Source: Caldilineaceae bacterium (GTDB lineage: Bacteria; Chloroflexota; Anaerolineae; Caldilineales; Caldilineaceae). Taken from it: a DNA stretch of 54,764 nt. The stretch is from NCBI GenBank assembly GCA_011523365.1, contig WTGY01000090.1:1-54764 (forward strand), in the 5' to 3' direction. Under the pieces are notes generated by a model. The model made no database searches and was not told where the DNA came from. It saw nothing but the letters and a program-made list of their open reading frames with translations. The position numbers and the translations under genes are program-made. This document shows positions 11,843 through 21,703 of the stretch, one piece after another (within the stretch, counting starts at the first letter, position 1; each line of letters begins with the position of its first letter).

Positions 11843-12577
11843 TTGCAGCCCTCGGATGCGGTTTCCCGCATGCTGGAGGCGGGCGCTGCTTGCCTCAATA
11901 GGAACGAGTTGGACAAGGCCGCTTCAATCTTTGCCAACGCGGCTGAAACTGCGGTTAAGGCCAAAGACGGCGCGGGACGCGGACGGGCGCTGGCGCAGTT
12001 GGCTGCGTTGGAAGAGTCTCGCGGCGAGGTGGAACGGGCATTCGACTACAACAGATCAGCCCAGGATATATTCCTCTCCATTGGGGACGGCCCTGGGCTG
12101 GTTCAATCTTTCCGTGTTGACGGGTTCCTGTACATCCGCCAAAAGGATCACACTGCTGCAGCGCTCAGTTTCGCCAAGGCGCTGAGCCTGTCGTCACAAC
12201 TTGACGGCAGGTTGGTGTTGACAACGCTCGACCAGGTCATACCGGTGGCTAAACACCTGGTCGATTCTGACCAACTTGCCGCCCTGCTTCCGCTGGGCGC
12301 AGCGTTGGCCCGGGTAATAGAGAACCTCGGTCCTGAACAGTTGCCGGAATTGCAGGATTTCACCGAATTGGCGGCGTCAGTGGCCGGCGTTTTCGCCCCG
12401 CTTGGCGTGATGGCGGATGAACCGAATCTGTCCGACTCGAAACGTCGCCAACTGGCGGCGCGGTCTACGCACCAGGCATGGGCCGTTGACGCGCTGACGA
12501 AACAGCGCTGGGGATTGGCTGCCCTGGTTAAGGAAGCATTACAGACAAAACTGAGCTTTCACGAGGAATTGGACTGA
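11843..12577 (+). CDS. TPR-like helical repeat protein
   Basis: A 244-residue all-helical protein. Its N-terminal part shows tetratricopeptide-like helical pairs (AGAACLNRNELDKAASIFA; GRALAQLAALEESRGEVERA; the segment ending DHTAAALSFAKAL). The first 27 bases of the frame start at a TTG; ATG 11870 (MLEAGAACLNRN) is an equally reasonable start and leaves the repeats intact. It ends five bases before the CpXC gene, so the two are an operon and may act together. The role is unknown; TPR folds usually mediate protein contacts. Confidence 0.75.
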   Translation: MQPSDAVSRMLEAGAACLNRNELDKAASIFANAAETAVKAKDGAGRGRALAQLAALEESRGEVERAFDYNRSAQDIFLSIGDGPGLVQSFRVDGFLYIRQKDHTAAALSFAKALSLSSQLDGRLVLTTLDQVIPVAKHLVDSDQLAALLPLGAALARVIENLGPEQLPELQDFTELAASVAGVFAPLGVMADEPNLSDSKRRQLAARSTHQAWAVDALTKQRWGLAALVKEALQTKLSFHEELD

Positions 12578-12582
12578 AGACC

Positions 12583-14166
12583 ATGAGTGAAATCTGGACA
12601 CCGGGCAGCCCACCTCCATCCCAGTCATCAGGCGGAATCGAACTTCCCAAAGGGTTTGCCACTTCCAGACGGGATGAGCAGAGTCCATCTGACACGGGAG
12701 CTGAAGAGTCAACAGAAGACGAGCCAGTCGCTAGCCCGGAAGGCGAAGCACAGGCGGCCCGGGAAGTAGGCGCGACAGAAGCCGCCGAGGGTCAACAACC
12801 GGAAATTGACCTGCTGTTTCCACCGACCGGTGCACAGGTCACCTGCCCAAGTTGCGGTGCAGCCTACACTGCCGCCGTCTTTTCGATTGTAGACCTGGGT
12901 GCAAATCCTGAGTTGAAAGGACTGCTTCTGGCCGGGCAAATTAATACGGCGGTCTGCAATGCCTGTGGTGCAGGAGGTCCTCTCAGTGTTCCGCTGATGG
13001 TCCATGAGCCGGAACATGAGTTCCTGGGGGTTGTCGTCCCTGGCCAGGCCAGACTAAACGACATGCAAACGCAGAAGATGATAGGCGAAATGAGCCAGGC
13101 GCTGATGGCCCGACTCCCTTCCGACCAGCGCAAGGGTTACATGTTTCAGGCGCAGCAATTCTTCGATTGGGACTCTCTGATTGAGAAACTGTGGGGGTTC
13201 GAAGGTGTCACACCGGAAATGCTGCGCCGGAGGCGCGAGCAAACAGACCTGATCGGCAGTCTCGTCCGCTTGGGCAGCGACGAAAGCGCTATGAAGATGG
13301 TCGTCGACAGAAACAAGGCTCTGATTGATTCGAGTTTCTTTGTACTTCTGGGCCAGGTCATCAGTGCCGTTGCCGCTGAAGGCGAGTCTGAGCAGCATGA
13401 AGCGCTGATTAACTTGCGAAGCTCTCTACTTGATTCCACTGAAGCCGGTCAGGAGCTCAAGGCACTGGAGGATCGCGTCCAGGACGCGCTGTCCAGGATC
13501 GGGCCCAATACGTCCCGCGAAGAACTGCTGTCTCAGCTGCTGGACTATTGGAAGGAAGGAGAGAATGGCGAGGCAGTTGCCACCGCAGTTCTGAACGCCG
13601 CAGCTGGCCTCACCGACTACCAGTTCCTTCTCGGACTTGCCGACCGCCTGGAAAACTCCACCGACCCGGAGGAGCGGGCGGCATTGATCGCGATGCGGGA
13701 GCGGATAGTTGAGATCGGCGAGCAACGCAGTCAGAGCCAGCAGATGGCGGCTCAGCAGGTGCAGGAGGTTTTGCAGCAAGTCTTGCAGGCGCCGGATACG
13801 GAAGCCGCCCTCAAGGAAAACGCTGAACACATCAACGAAATGTTTCTCGCCGTACTTGCTTCCAACATCAGACAGGCTGAACAGAACAAGGCTGCATTCG
13901 CCGCACAAAGGCTGCGAACCATCTACGAAATGGCGGTGGCAATTCTTGAAGAACAGATGCCCCCGGAAATGAGGCTTCTCAACCGCCTTCTCTCGGCCCC
14001 GAATGAAGGTTCAATGCGCCGCTTGCTACAGGACCATCGCTCCGACCTCTCGCAAGAGTTCGTAGATGCCATGAAATCATTGGAAGAACGCTTCAGCCGC
14101 GAAGGGAACGGTGCCCTGGCCAGCCGCGTCAGGAGTATCAGAGGTCAGGCCGCTCTCCTGCTATAG
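12583..14166 (+). CDS. CpXC-domain protein with long helical C-terminal region
   Basis: An acidic, low-complexity stretch (1-75) precedes a CpXC-type zinc-binding domain: CPSCG with C88 and C91, and CNACG with C125 and C128, spaced as in that family. Residues about 165-527 are helical and Glu/Gln-rich, with coiled-coil character (QSQQMAAQQVQEVLQQVL). CpXC domains are of unknown function and often found in Chloroflexota and Firmicutes. Five bases after the TPR-like gene, ATG start. No enzyme motif is visible; a scaffold or regulatory role is only a guess. Confidence 0.8.
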   Translation: MSEIWTPGSPPPSQSSGGIELPKGFATSRRDEQSPSDTGAEESTEDEPVASPEGEAQAAREVGATEAAEGQQPEIDLLFPPTGAQVTCPSCGAAYTAAVFSIVDLGANPELKGLLLAGQINTAVCNACGAGGPLSVPLMVHEPEHEFLGVVVPGQARLNDMQTQKMIGEMSQALMARLPSDQRKGYMFQAQQFFDWDSLIEKLWGFEGVTPEMLRRRREQTDLIGSLVRLGSDESAMKMVVDRNKALIDSSFFVLLGQVISAVAAEGESEQHEALINLRSSLLDSTEAGQELKALEDRVQDALSRIGPNTSREELLSQLLDYWKEGENGEAVATAVLNAAAGLTDYQFLLGLADRLENSTDPEERAALIAMRERIVEIGEQRSQSQQMAAQQVQEVLQQVLQAPDTEAALKENAEHINEMFLAVLASNIRQAEQNKAAFAAQRLRTIYEMAVAILEEQMPPEMRLLNRLLSAPNEGSMRRLLQDHRSDLSQEFVDAMKSLEERFSREGNGALASRVRSIRGQAALLL

Positions 14167-14239
14167 CTGAACAGAAGATGGATAAACCTGAGTTTGAATC
14201 AAAGTGGCAGTTTGGGAAGTATAGAGTCAAGTACGGAAA

Positions 14240-15499
14240 ATGGCCATGACAGACTCCAAGAGCGTTTCGTGCGAACTGGTAACTTCTGGTACGGAGATTC
14301 TACTGGGTGACATAGTCGACACAAACGCCGCCTGGATCGCGCAGCAACTCAGGGAGATTGGCGTAAATCTCTACTACAAGACTACGGTAGGCGACAACGA
14401 GCCGCGTCTGCGCGGCGTGCTGGAAATGGCCCTGGCCCGTAGCGACGTAGTCATTGTGACCGGCGGCTTGGGACCGACTGCTGATGACATTACGCGCGAC
14501 GCCATTTCAAATGCCACGGGTTGTCCGCTGGAACGCCATCCCGACATTGAAGAGAAACTGAGAGAGCGATTCGCCCGCTGGGGTTACCGGCGCATGAGCG
14601 ACAACAATCTCCGTCAGGCTCAGATACCTGAAACAGCAACCGTGTTGGAAAACCCGGTCGGCACGGCGCCAGGCTTCATCACCCATGATCGACGGCATGG
14701 TCGGAGCGGCAAAGTCATCGCCATGCCGGGCGTTCCCCGTGAAATGAAGCGCATGATGGCCGACCTCGTGCTCCCGTTTCTGCAGGACCTGACTGGCGGA
14801 GTAGGAGTCATCCGCCGGCGCATTCTGCGAACTGTCGGCATAGGAGAAAGCAGCCTGGATGCCGAATTGGGAGACCTCATGGATAGCAATAACCCGACCA
14901 TGGGTCTGGCCGCGCATCTGGGGCAAGCCGACGTTCGCATAGCAGCACGAGCCCCCAGCGCCGAAGAAGCTGAACAGCTCCTCGACCAGATGGAAGAAAA
15001 GGTGCGCACTGTAATTGGCAGTTACATTTACAGTACTACGCCGGACGAAACCGTCGAGTCAGTCCTGGCTCGCCTGTTGCGAGAGGCTGATGCCAGCGTC
15101 GCGCTGCTGGAAACAGTTTCAGGAGGGGCGATCGCCCAGAGGTTGAAGAACGGATTCAGCGCAGACAGTGCCGCCCGCATCCAGGAAGCCGACCAGGAAA
15201 ATGCCTCCTTTCGGCGACTGCTTGACCGGCCGCCGCAGAGCGATGTCGCCCGTGACCTGGCCCTGCAACTGCGCAAAGAGTGCAACGTGTCCCACGGTTT
15301 AGCTGTGATCACCAGCGGCCGGCCGGATGAGACTTTCCATTCAAATCAGGGTGGCGAGACCTGGATTGGCTGCGCCGGACCTGAACGTACCGAAGTGGCC
15401 CGCTTTCCATTCGGTGGGGCCGACCGCCTGACAAATGCCTGGGTAGGTAATCGGGCCATGGACATACTTCGTCGTATCCTTCTCGACCTGGAAGTATAG
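14240..15499 (+). CDS. cinA: CinA-family protein with atypical C-terminal domain
   Basis: N-terminal MoaB/CinA domain (about 8-175) is canonical: ELVTSGTEILLGDIVDTNA and VTGGLGPTADDITRDA, the latter a mononucleotide-binding signature. This domain is linked to ADP-ribose pyrophosphatase activity in relatives. The C-terminal domain corresponds to the NMN deamidase part (PncC), but the usual AESCTGG is replaced by LETVSGG (290-296), so the catalytic Ser position holds Thr, and no Tyr-Ser-Asn-x-x-Lys segment follows. Deamidase activity is therefore doubtful. Standalone start at ATG 14240 or 14246; 73 bp after the CpXC gene. Confidence 0.88.
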   Translation: MAMTDSKSVSCELVTSGTEILLGDIVDTNAAWIAQQLREIGVNLYYKTTVGDNEPRLRGVLEMALARSDVVIVTGGLGPTADDITRDAISNATGCPLERHPDIEEKLRERFARWGYRRMSDNNLRQAQIPETATVLENPVGTAPGFITHDRRHGRSGKVIAMPGVPREMKRMMADLVLPFLQDLTGGVGVIRRRILRTVGIGESSLDAELGDLMDSNNPTMGLAAHLGQADVRIAARAPSAEEAEQLLDQMEEKVRTVIGSYIYSTTPDETVESVLARLLREADASVALLETVSGGAIAQRLKNGFSADSAARIQEADQENASFRRLLDRPPQSDVARDLALQLRKECNVSHGLAVITSGRPDETFHSNQGGETWIGCAGPERTEVARFPFGGADRLTNAWVGNRAMDILRRILLDLEV

Positions 15500-15662
15500 T
15501 CTGTCGGCTGTTCAACAGTAGTTGAATGCGAAAGGGGGAGATAGAACCGGTCTAGCTTCCGATTCCTCACTTTCCGACGATTCTCTACCCCATACGTTTC
15601 TGAAATACGATTGGGGCGAGGCGCTTGCAGTCCAACCCGTTCTTGCGACCAACTTTCTACCT

Positions 15663-16922
15663 ATGAGACTGCGGCGTAACCTCCCAGCTCCTCTGAATCA
15701 GACGCGAACTACAATCAGACGAAGTCTGCCCGCTTTTGTCAGGCCATACCTGCTGCTGATTCTTGGTAGCGCCATCTTGCTCAGCTTTTTCATCGCCAAT
15801 TACGAGAGTGACTCTGTAGACGCTGAACAGATTGAGAACCCCCAGCCTCGCGAGCCCCTGTCGGACGGGCCGCCCGCTGGCAGCAACTCTCGAGACCTTG
15901 AGGAAAGCGTACCAACTCCCCAACAACAAGGTCTTCAGCCATCCCGCCAGGATCCCCCGACTGCCACGCCGACGGCCACTCTGGTGCCGACATCTACATC
16001 CACGGCCACGCCTACGCCGCAACCGACCCCGACGGTTTCCGATCTGGACAGGACCACTAACGTGCTGATCCTGGGCAGCGACCAGCGGCCGGATCAGCCA
16101 AACTGGCGAACTGACGTTATTATTCTGCTCATGATGAACCCCGACCTGGCGGAGGCAGCTATCGTCTCTTTCCCTCGGGACATGTACATTGACCCGATCC
16201 CGGGGCACCTTCCCAACCGCATAAATGTGGTCGACTATTTGGGAGAGATGGACGCCCCCGGGGGCGGTGGCCCCAGGTTGCTGATCGATATCCTGGAAGA
16301 TCGGCTTGGCATTACTATCGATAACTATATACGATTTCGTTTTGAAGGATTTGTTGACCTGATTGACGCCTTAGGGGGACTCTGGATTCATGTAGACTGC
16401 TACCTCTATGAGGTATATCCTGAAGAAGGCATCTATCTGAACCTGCCGCCAGGGGAGCACTTGTTGAGCGGAGAACAGGCCTTAAGCTATGTGCGCAGCC
16501 GCCGCTCTGGTGGTGGCGACTTGGAACGTGCACGGCGTCAACAGCGTGTTGTGTGGGCGTTGAGAAAACAGCTTGTCGATCAGAACCTGCTGCCACGGGC
16601 CTTCAGACTGTACGACGCTCTTCGCTACTCGGTTGACACCGATATAAGCAAGTGGGACACGGTAAAGTTTGCCCGCTTTGGTCTCTCTCTTGGTGAGGCC
16701 GATATTAAGGGACTGGTGTTGAGACCACCTGATGCCATGAGGCCCGGCTGGCGCCAGAATATGTCCGTATTTATAGTCGACTGGGACTACATAGCTGAGG
16801 AACTCAGGCGCATATTCGACCGGCCGCCTCTGATAGAGACCAACACCTCCCTCAGCCCGGAGAACCCACAGCCGTACGATGGAGGAGGGTCTGCCCCAGT
16901 TGAAAGGACCGAGTGTCCCTGA
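15663..16922 (+). CDS. LytR-CpsA-Psr (LCP) family cell-wall glycopolymer transferase
   Basis: LCP enzymes transfer lipid-linked glycopolymers to the cell wall or envelope. Seen: a basic N-terminus, one membrane helix (about 28-47, PYLLLILGSAILLSFFIANY), a Pro/Thr-rich spacer of about 80 residues, then the LCP domain from about residue 130: NVLILGSDQRPD, WRTDVIILL, VSFPRDMYI, LPNRINVVDYL, LSGEQALSYVRSRRS and ERARRQQRVVWAL. These cover the Asp and Arg residues that bind metal and pyrophosphate in the family. The frame is open from TTG 15522, but ATG 15663 directly precedes the basic/membrane anchor and is preferred. Predicted extracytoplasmic catalytic domain. Confidence 0.92.
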   Translation: MRLRRNLPAPLNQTRTTIRRSLPAFVRPYLLLILGSAILLSFFIANYESDSVDAEQIENPQPREPLSDGPPAGSNSRDLEESVPTPQQQGLQPSRQDPPTATPTATLVPTSTSTATPTPQPTPTVSDLDRTTNVLILGSDQRPDQPNWRTDVIILLMMNPDLAEAAIVSFPRDMYIDPIPGHLPNRINVVDYLGEMDAPGGGGPRLLIDILEDRLGITIDNYIRFRFEGFVDLIDALGGLWIHVDCYLYEVYPEEGIYLNLPPGEHLLSGEQALSYVRSRRSGGGDLERARRQQRVVWALRKQLVDQNLLPRAFRLYDALRYSVDTDISKWDTVKFARFGLSLGEADIKGLVLRPPDAMRPGWRQNMSVFIVDWDYIAEELRRIFDRPPLIETNTSLSPENPQPYDGGGSAPVERTECP

Positions 16923-16924
16923 AT

Positions 16925-16958
16925 GGTTCCGCCCAGACAATGACTCTGGTTCGGAACC
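16925..16958. terminator. Hairpin between convergent genes, likely bidirectional terminator
   Basis: GGTTCCG (16925-16931) pairs with CGGAACC (16952-16958), and inside it CCAGA (16933-16937) pairs with TCTGG (16945-16949) around a 7-base loop. It sits just after the LCP stop and 26 bp before the stop of the facing methyltransferase. No strong T-run follows on either strand, so function as an intrinsic terminator is moderate inference. Confidence 0.5.
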
Positions 16959-16983
16959 GCTTGCTATTGGAGCTTTCTACTGT

Positions 16984-17628
16984 CTACGGAAACTGGGAGG
17001 TCTTTCTGAGAAGAAACCAGCGTGAAGGGCGAGACGCCAAAGTGGAAGAGACTCCTATTTCCTCAGTCAATATCTCCAGCCTGTTGTAGAAGAGCTCTGC
17101 AACCTCTCCGTCGCGCATTCCCCTGGCGCCGGGACCGTCCGAACTGCTCCTGTCGAACACGTACAAGTGGAAATGCCCTCCCTCCTTCAGGGACTTGTGT
17201 ACTCCCTCCGCGTATGCGGGACGAAGTTCGTCTGGTAGGCTGTGAAGGCAACCGATGTCCAGGGCGTATACCGCCCCCAGACTGTCTAGAGGCAACCTGC
17301 TGACGTCCCCCTGCACAAATATAGCTTTCCCCTCCGTCACGAGTTGCTCGTCGCGACCGATTGCTTCCCGCCTTTGCAGTGCCAGTTGCAGCGCTTGCCC
17401 CGAAAGATCGAACCCGATTGCGTAAAGGCCCTGCCTCGCCAGAAACAGCGTGTTCAGACCTGTGCCGCACCCAATATCGAGCGCGAAAGACCCCCGCGCG
17501 GGCTTGGGCTGCTCCTTCCAGAACGCCTGTACTTCAGGTGGAGCGATACCGGTGTCCCAAGGCGTCTGTCCACCGCGATAACGTCCGTCCCAATGGGCTC
17601 GCAGCTCCTCCTGACTCTCAGAGTGCAT
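16984..17628 (-). CDS. Class I SAM-dependent methyltransferase (TehB/TPMT-like)
   Basis: 214-residue cytoplasmic methyltransferase. Motif I is LDIGCGTGLN (50-59), followed by GFDLSGQAL for the SAM ribose Asp, and YALDIGCLHSLP as the post-II region typical of TPMT/TehB-like enzymes. The N-terminal WDGRYRGGQTPWDTG also fits that group, whose substrates are thiol, selenium, tellurium or halide compounds; the true substrate cannot be read. It is the last gene of the minus-strand run, 56 bp after the alpha/beta hydrolase. Confidence 0.87.
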   Translation of the reverse strand: MHSESQEELRAHWDGRYRGGQTPWDTGIAPPEVQAFWKEQPKPARGSFALDIGCGTGLNTLFLARQGLYAIGFDLSGQALQLALQRREAIGRDEQLVTEGKAIFVQGDVSRLPLDSLGAVYALDIGCLHSLPDELRPAYAEGVHKSLKEGGHFHLYVFDRSSSDGPGARGMRDGEVAELFYNRLEILTEEIGVSSTLASRPSRWFLLRKTSQFP

Positions 17629-17684
17629 GAGTCTCTCCAGTCACCGCTCCCAACAGCATCAATCTCGTCCGGGTCTGGGCCCGC

Positions 17685-18563
17685 TCATCCGTGCCCCCTC
17701 GAACTGTCAGGATATCTGGCGTTCTCTTGCGCATAGTCCCTGGCTTCCTCAAAGCTCTCAAAGTCCTCGGTGATGAAATCAATTATCCTCTCGGCAAGGA
17801 CTACCGGGGATTCAATCATGGGACTGTGGCCGACGCCTCTTAGTATTTCCAGGTTTGAGGCACCAGGAATTGCGAGTAGCGAACGGGTGGCCGAATCCCT
17901 TTCGATGATAATGTCTTCCGATCCCAGCAGTAAGAGTGTCGGCAATGTCAGCCTGTGCGCGTCCTCAAGACGATTCCAGCGTCCCAACGCCTCAGCCACC
18001 GCCGTAAACGCAGCGGGCGCCATGGCAGCAGCGTCGTCAACCAACTGCTCGAAAAAGCTTTCAAATTCCAGTTGGGTCATCGTAGGAGGGGAAGCTGTTG
18101 GAAGCAGCGCAGAGAGGCCCCGCCGCAAGAGAGAGCGGTCCTCTCGCATCTGAGAGAGTAACTGCAGCCCCTGCAACGGTGTAAATGCGCCTTCGACAGG
18201 CGCGCTGTCAACAAGAATCAGGCTGCGCAGTCCCTGGGGATGGCCCAGGGCGAACTCGATGGCTATGGCCCCACCGCTGCCGTGACCCAAAAGGTCGAAA
18301 TCCGACAGGGCAAGAGCTTGGACCAGTTCAGCGATGTCTTCAGCCTGTTCTTTAATCTCATATCCGTCCTGCGTGTGGGTGCTCAGTCCGCAGCCCCGCA
18401 GATCAGGGGCGACCGCCCGGATGGAGTCCGGCAGGATCGCAAATAAGGGCTCCCACCAGCGACTGGTCGCGTGCGAGCCGTGAAGTAGCAAAAGGGGAAC
18501 GCCGTCCGGACTCCCGGACACACGAACATGGAAGTGCAGTCGGGACGTCTGAACTACAGCCAT
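17685..18563 (-). CDS. Alpha/beta hydrolase
   Basis: 292-residue alpha/beta-fold hydrolase. Oxyanion-hole segment LLLLHGSHATSRWW, nucleophile elbow GHGSGG with Ser96, acid Asp217 in LLGSEDI and His246 in GVGHSPMI complete the triad. Similar to haloperoxidase/esterase-like family members; ester, lactone or C-C hydrolysis are all possible. No signal peptide, so cytoplasmic. Starts 56 bp downstream of the small beta-repeat gene. Confidence 0.9.
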   Translation of the reverse strand: MAVVQTSRLHFHVRVSGSPDGVPLLLLHGSHATSRWWEPLFAILPDSIRAVAPDLRGCGLSTHTQDGYEIKEQAEDIAELVQALALSDFDLLGHGSGGAIAIEFALGHPQGLRSLILVDSAPVEGAFTPLQGLQLLSQMREDRSLLRRGLSALLPTASPPTMTQLEFESFFEQLVDDAAAMAPAAFTAVAEALGRWNRLEDAHRLTLPTLLLLGSEDIIIERDSATRSLLAIPGASNLEILRGVGHSPMIESPVVLAERIIDFITEDFESFEEARDYAQENARYPDSSRGHG

Positions 18564-18619
18564 TTGTCAGCTCGCATAGTCAAACTAAGTCCAAAACTCC
18601 CACTTCTATCCAAGAACAC

Positions 18620-19048
18620 TCAACCTCGCCTCACCATCTCCCTGCTCCCTTCATCCTCTTCCGGAACAAAAATCAAGAGCAAAGCTGCGGCTGCAATTTG
18701 TAACTGGGGACCGTCAACACGTCCTACGTCCTCTTCGGAGAAGATGAATCCTCCCTGTATCACCGTGCCGTCCGGTTCAAGCCAGCCCAAACTGCCCCCC
18801 TGGAAGAGGCCATGGCTGTGAATCACGCCATCCGGCGTAATCCGTCCCAGTTCCTTTTCGTCGAACCGCGTGGAACGGAGAATCCGCCAACCGGCCTCAT
18901 CTTGTTCACTTCGCCCAATTTTGACGCCCGTTCCCCAGCGTGAGCGGAAGATCTCTTCCCCACATACATATCCAACAGCGTCCTCGCCACTGCTGCGGTT
19001 TCGATAGATCATGGTGCGTTGCGCTTCCGAAGCCGTTTGGGAATCCAT
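18620..19048 (-). CDS. Small beta-strand repeat protein, unknown function
   Basis: 142 residues. The second half shows units of about 21 residues: [48 protein letters not shown], each with Gly-Arg/Trp ... Asp-Gly-x-Val. An earlier degenerate unit reads [13 protein letters not shown]. This pattern suggests short beta hairpins like those in other Gly-rich bacterial repeat proteins. The C-terminus has a hydrophobic [10 protein letters not shown] stretch. I do not recognise the family. An internal Met (MIYRNRSSG) could be the start. It sits in the run between the PYROXD2-like and hydrolase genes. Confidence 0.65.
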   Translation of the reverse strand: MDSQTASEAQRTMIYRNRSSGEDAVGYVCGEEIFRSRWGTGVKIGRSEQDEAGWRILRSTRFDEKELGRITPDGVIHSHGLFQGGSLGWLEPDGTVIQGGFIFSEEDVGRVDGPQLQIAAAALLLIFVPEEDEGSREMVRRG

Positions 19049-19129
19049 GGGCAGATTCTATCACCTGTGCCGTTCGACCACAATGAATAGGGCTTGCGCA
19101 AGAGGAGAAAAAGTTGAACGGGGCGGCGT

Positions 19130-20710
19130 TCACCATCCCATGAAGCGGGGTCCGCAATCCAGGTCGTGGAGGAGAACTGCCGCCGCGTTTCTGCCGGCTG
19201 CGCCCATTATCCCCCCACCAGGGTGCATACTTGCCCCTGTCAGGTAGAGGCCCTTTGCCGGTCCGCGATAGTTGCTCATTCGAAGCGAGGGCCTCAACAT
19301 GAACATCTGGTTGACCGACATTTCGAGGTGCATGACGTTCCCGCGCAGCATCCCCAACTCTCTTTCCAGCCAGACCGGAGTCTGCACCAGCCTGCCAACC
19401 ACAGAGGAAGCAACGTTAGGGGCGTACTCAGCCAGCTTGGCCAGCATCCGGTCCGCGACTCTGTCGCCGATGTCGTCCCAGCTCTCGCCCGTTGCCAGTT
19501 CATAGGGGAAGTACTGTCCCCACAGAAAGAGGACGTGCTTTCCTGGCGGTGCAAGTGTGCGATCGACCGCCGAAAAGGTCATGGCAATCAGAGCCGGGTC
19601 CGTGGAGGGTCGACCGGCAGTAAAGTCAACGTATGCCCGTTCCAGATATTCCAGATCAGGACAGATGAATTGCAGGGCCCGGTGTTCCGGACCGTGGTCT
19701 TCGAACTCAGCTTGCCCGGTACTGCTATAGTCCGGTAGCTCACTGACAGCAAACCGTACCATCATCCCAAACCCATTTCCGACCTTTGCTCTCCGTGCCG
19801 AAGCCGCGCGTGTCGACCCGATCTGGCCCTCCAGCAGCTGGAGAGTTGTGTGGATATGAGCTCCCGAAACGACCGCCCGCTTGGCAGAATAGCTCTCCCC
19901 GTCCACAGTTCGAACCCCGACTGCCCTACCACTCTCGACGATTATCTGGTCCACAGCGGTAGAGGTAGCGAAGGTACCGCCATGTGACGCGATCATGCGC
20001 GCCAGCGCCTGCGTCAGCATGCCCGAACCGCCGCGGGGCCTCTTGACGCCGGAGTGGTGATACATGGGATGCCATAGAGCAAAGGGGGCACTGATTCTCT
20101 CAGTAGGAGGTGGCCCGGACTGTGCCGCCATCCATCCAATCACCGCCTGAACGCGAGGAGAGACGAAGGTCTTCCGAAGTAGACGCCCGTAACTGCTTAG
20201 AATTGCCGGCAGGCGGCGGAGCAGGTCCTTATGTACCTTGCTATGAAAAACGAGGCTCTTGACAACATTAAATGGGGTTGGGACCTGCATAAAGGACTCA
20301 ACCATCGCTTCCGCCATCGGTCTCCACTCGGTAACGAACTTGAAGTAGCTCTCGGCGTCTTCAGTAGATACGCCGGCGATGCTTTCGCAGGTACGTTCAA
20401 TGTCTTTCCAGACATATATGCGCTCACCATCAGGAAACGGCGCAAAAAAGAGGGGATCCAGATCGATATAGCTCAGCCCGAACTCTTCCAGGGAAAGGTC
20501 GCGGACTATCGGCGTGTGGTTTATCAGAATGTGGGCGCTGCCGCCAAGATCGAACTGGTAACCGGGGATGACCTCTTGCGTGACCACAGCGCCCCCAACA
20601 ACAGGACGCCGCTCCATCACGCCGACTCGAAATCCTGCTTTGGCCAGATACCCTGCGCAGACCAGAGAGTTGTGGCCCGCACCAACGAATATGACGTCGA
20701 AGTCAGCCAT
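19130..20710 (-). CDS. PYROXD2/CrtI-like FAD-dependent oxidoreductase
   Basis: 526-residue flavoprotein of the phytoene desaturase/PYROXD2 group. The N-terminal dinucleotide fold is [21 protein letters not shown], followed by [14 protein letters not shown]. The family signature at the C-terminus is [20 protein letters not shown]. Typical substrates include carotenoids and other hydrophobic molecules, but for PYROXD2-like members the reaction is unknown. Only two bases separate its start from the stop of menA, so the two are co-transcribed and perhaps coupled, which hints at a quinone-related or isoprenoid role (inference). Confidence 0.9.
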   Translation of the reverse strand: MADFDVIFVGAGHNSLVCAGYLAKAGFRVGVMERRPVVGGAVVTQEVIPGYQFDLGGSAHILINHTPIVRDLSLEEFGLSYIDLDPLFFAPFPDGERIYVWKDIERTCESIAGVSTEDAESYFKFVTEWRPMAEAMVESFMQVPTPFNVVKSLVFHSKVHKDLLRRLPAILSSYGRLLRKTFVSPRVQAVIGWMAAQSGPPPTERISAPFALWHPMYHHSGVKRPRGGSGMLTQALARMIASHGGTFATSTAVDQIIVESGRAVGVRTVDGESYSAKRAVVSGAHIHTTLQLLEGQIGSTRAASARRAKVGNGFGMMVRFAVSELPDYSSTGQAEFEDHGPEHRALQFICPDLEYLERAYVDFTAGRPSTDPALIAMTFSAVDRTLAPPGKHVLFLWGQYFPYELATGESWDDIGDRVADRMLAKLAEYAPNVASSVVGRLVQTPVWLERELGMLRGNVMHLEMSVNQMFMLRPSLRMSNYRGPAKGLYLTGASMHPGGGIMGAAGRNAAAVLLHDLDCGPRFMGW

Positions 20711-20712
20711 CT

Positions 20713-21669
20713 TCAGAGGATTACTCCGAACGACAGCAGCAGACTGAATTGCAGAGACAGTTGCGCAGTCGCCGCCAAAACAGAATTTAGTTCCTTCCCC
20801 TTGGCGTAAAAGAGGGAGTAGACCCTGCGGGCAGCAAGCGGGAGGCTGATGAAAGGCAACAGGATGGCAATGCCCTGTCCGAATTCCAGCCAGAGGAGGA
20901 GAGGGACCAGATAGGCCAGGACGAGTAAAGCAAGGTACTGGCGCCGCGTATTTTTGGCGCCGATTAGCACTGCCAGCGTCCGTTTACCTGCCCGGGCGTC
21001 GGTTTCGATGTCTCGCAGATTGTTCACGACGAGGATTGCGGTAATCAGAAAACCGACCGGCACAGCAGTAACCAGGATGACTGCAGAAAACATGCCGGCC
21101 TGTACATAGAAAGTTCCACAGACTGCGGCAAGTCCGAAAAAGATGAAGACAAACAGGTCTCCTAACCCATGATAGCCGAAGGGAAGAGGACCACCCGTAT
21201 AAAGCAGGGCGGCCAGTATGGACGCCACACCTACAGCCAGGATGGGCCAACCGCCCACCAGAGTCAGATAGATGCCATCCAAAACTGCCAAGCCTAGTAC
21301 AACCGCGATGCCGATCCGCACCTCCCCAGCCGTAAGGAGTCCGGCCGCCATGACGCGCGTTGGACCCAACCGTTCCCGCGTATCTACTCCCTTTGCAAAA
21401 TCGAAGTAGTCGTTGGCGAAATTAGAGAGAATCTGAAGAAGAAGGGCACCGGCGGCAGCCGCCAGCGCCGGCACGAGGGAAAACTGCCCTTCAGCCCAGG
21501 CGAGGGAAGTCCCAACAAGCACCGGAGAAATTGCAGCAGGAAGAGTTTTCGGGCGGGAGGCCAGCACCCAGATCTGCCATCTGCTTAGTGCTTCCTCCGA
21601 TCCGGGGGAACTCGTCGATCCGGGTGAGGAACCGCTGGCAGTTGACCCTTCAGCGTGAAGTCTGCTCAT
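20713..21669 (-). CDS. menA: 1,4-dihydroxy-2-naphthoate polyprenyltransferase (MenA, UbiA family)
   Basis: Integral membrane prenyltransferase that attaches an isoprenoid tail to 1,4-dihydroxy-2-naphthoate in menaquinone synthesis. First Asp-rich motif NDYFDFAKGVD (86-96), second NNLRDIETDARAGKRTLAVLIG-like region around 208-228 (bases of both DxxxD clusters visible), with about eight to nine membrane segments. The N-terminal 25 residues are Ser/Gly-rich and cytoplasmic. It starts 34 bp after the unknown membrane protein and leads into the FAD enzyme. Other UbiA members are possible, but the ASRPKTLPAAISPVLVG start is typical for MenA. Confidence 0.92.
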   Translation of the reverse strand: MSRLHAEGSTASGSSPGSTSSPGSEEALSRWQIWVLASRPKTLPAAISPVLVGTSLAWAEGQFSLVPALAAAAGALLLQILSNFANDYFDFAKGVDTRERLGPTRVMAAGLLTAGEVRIGIAVVLGLAVLDGIYLTLVGGWPILAVGVASILAALLYTGGPLPFGYHGLGDLFVFIFFGLAAVCGTFYVQAGMFSAVILVTAVPVGFLITAILVVNNLRDIETDARAGKRTLAVLIGAKNTRRQYLALLVLAYLVPLLLWLEFGQGIAILLPFISLPLAARRVYSLFYAKGKELNSVLAATAQLSLQFSLLLSFGVIL

Positions 21670-21703
21670 GTTCGGGACAACGGTTACGCGTTGGAAGGTA
21701 GCA

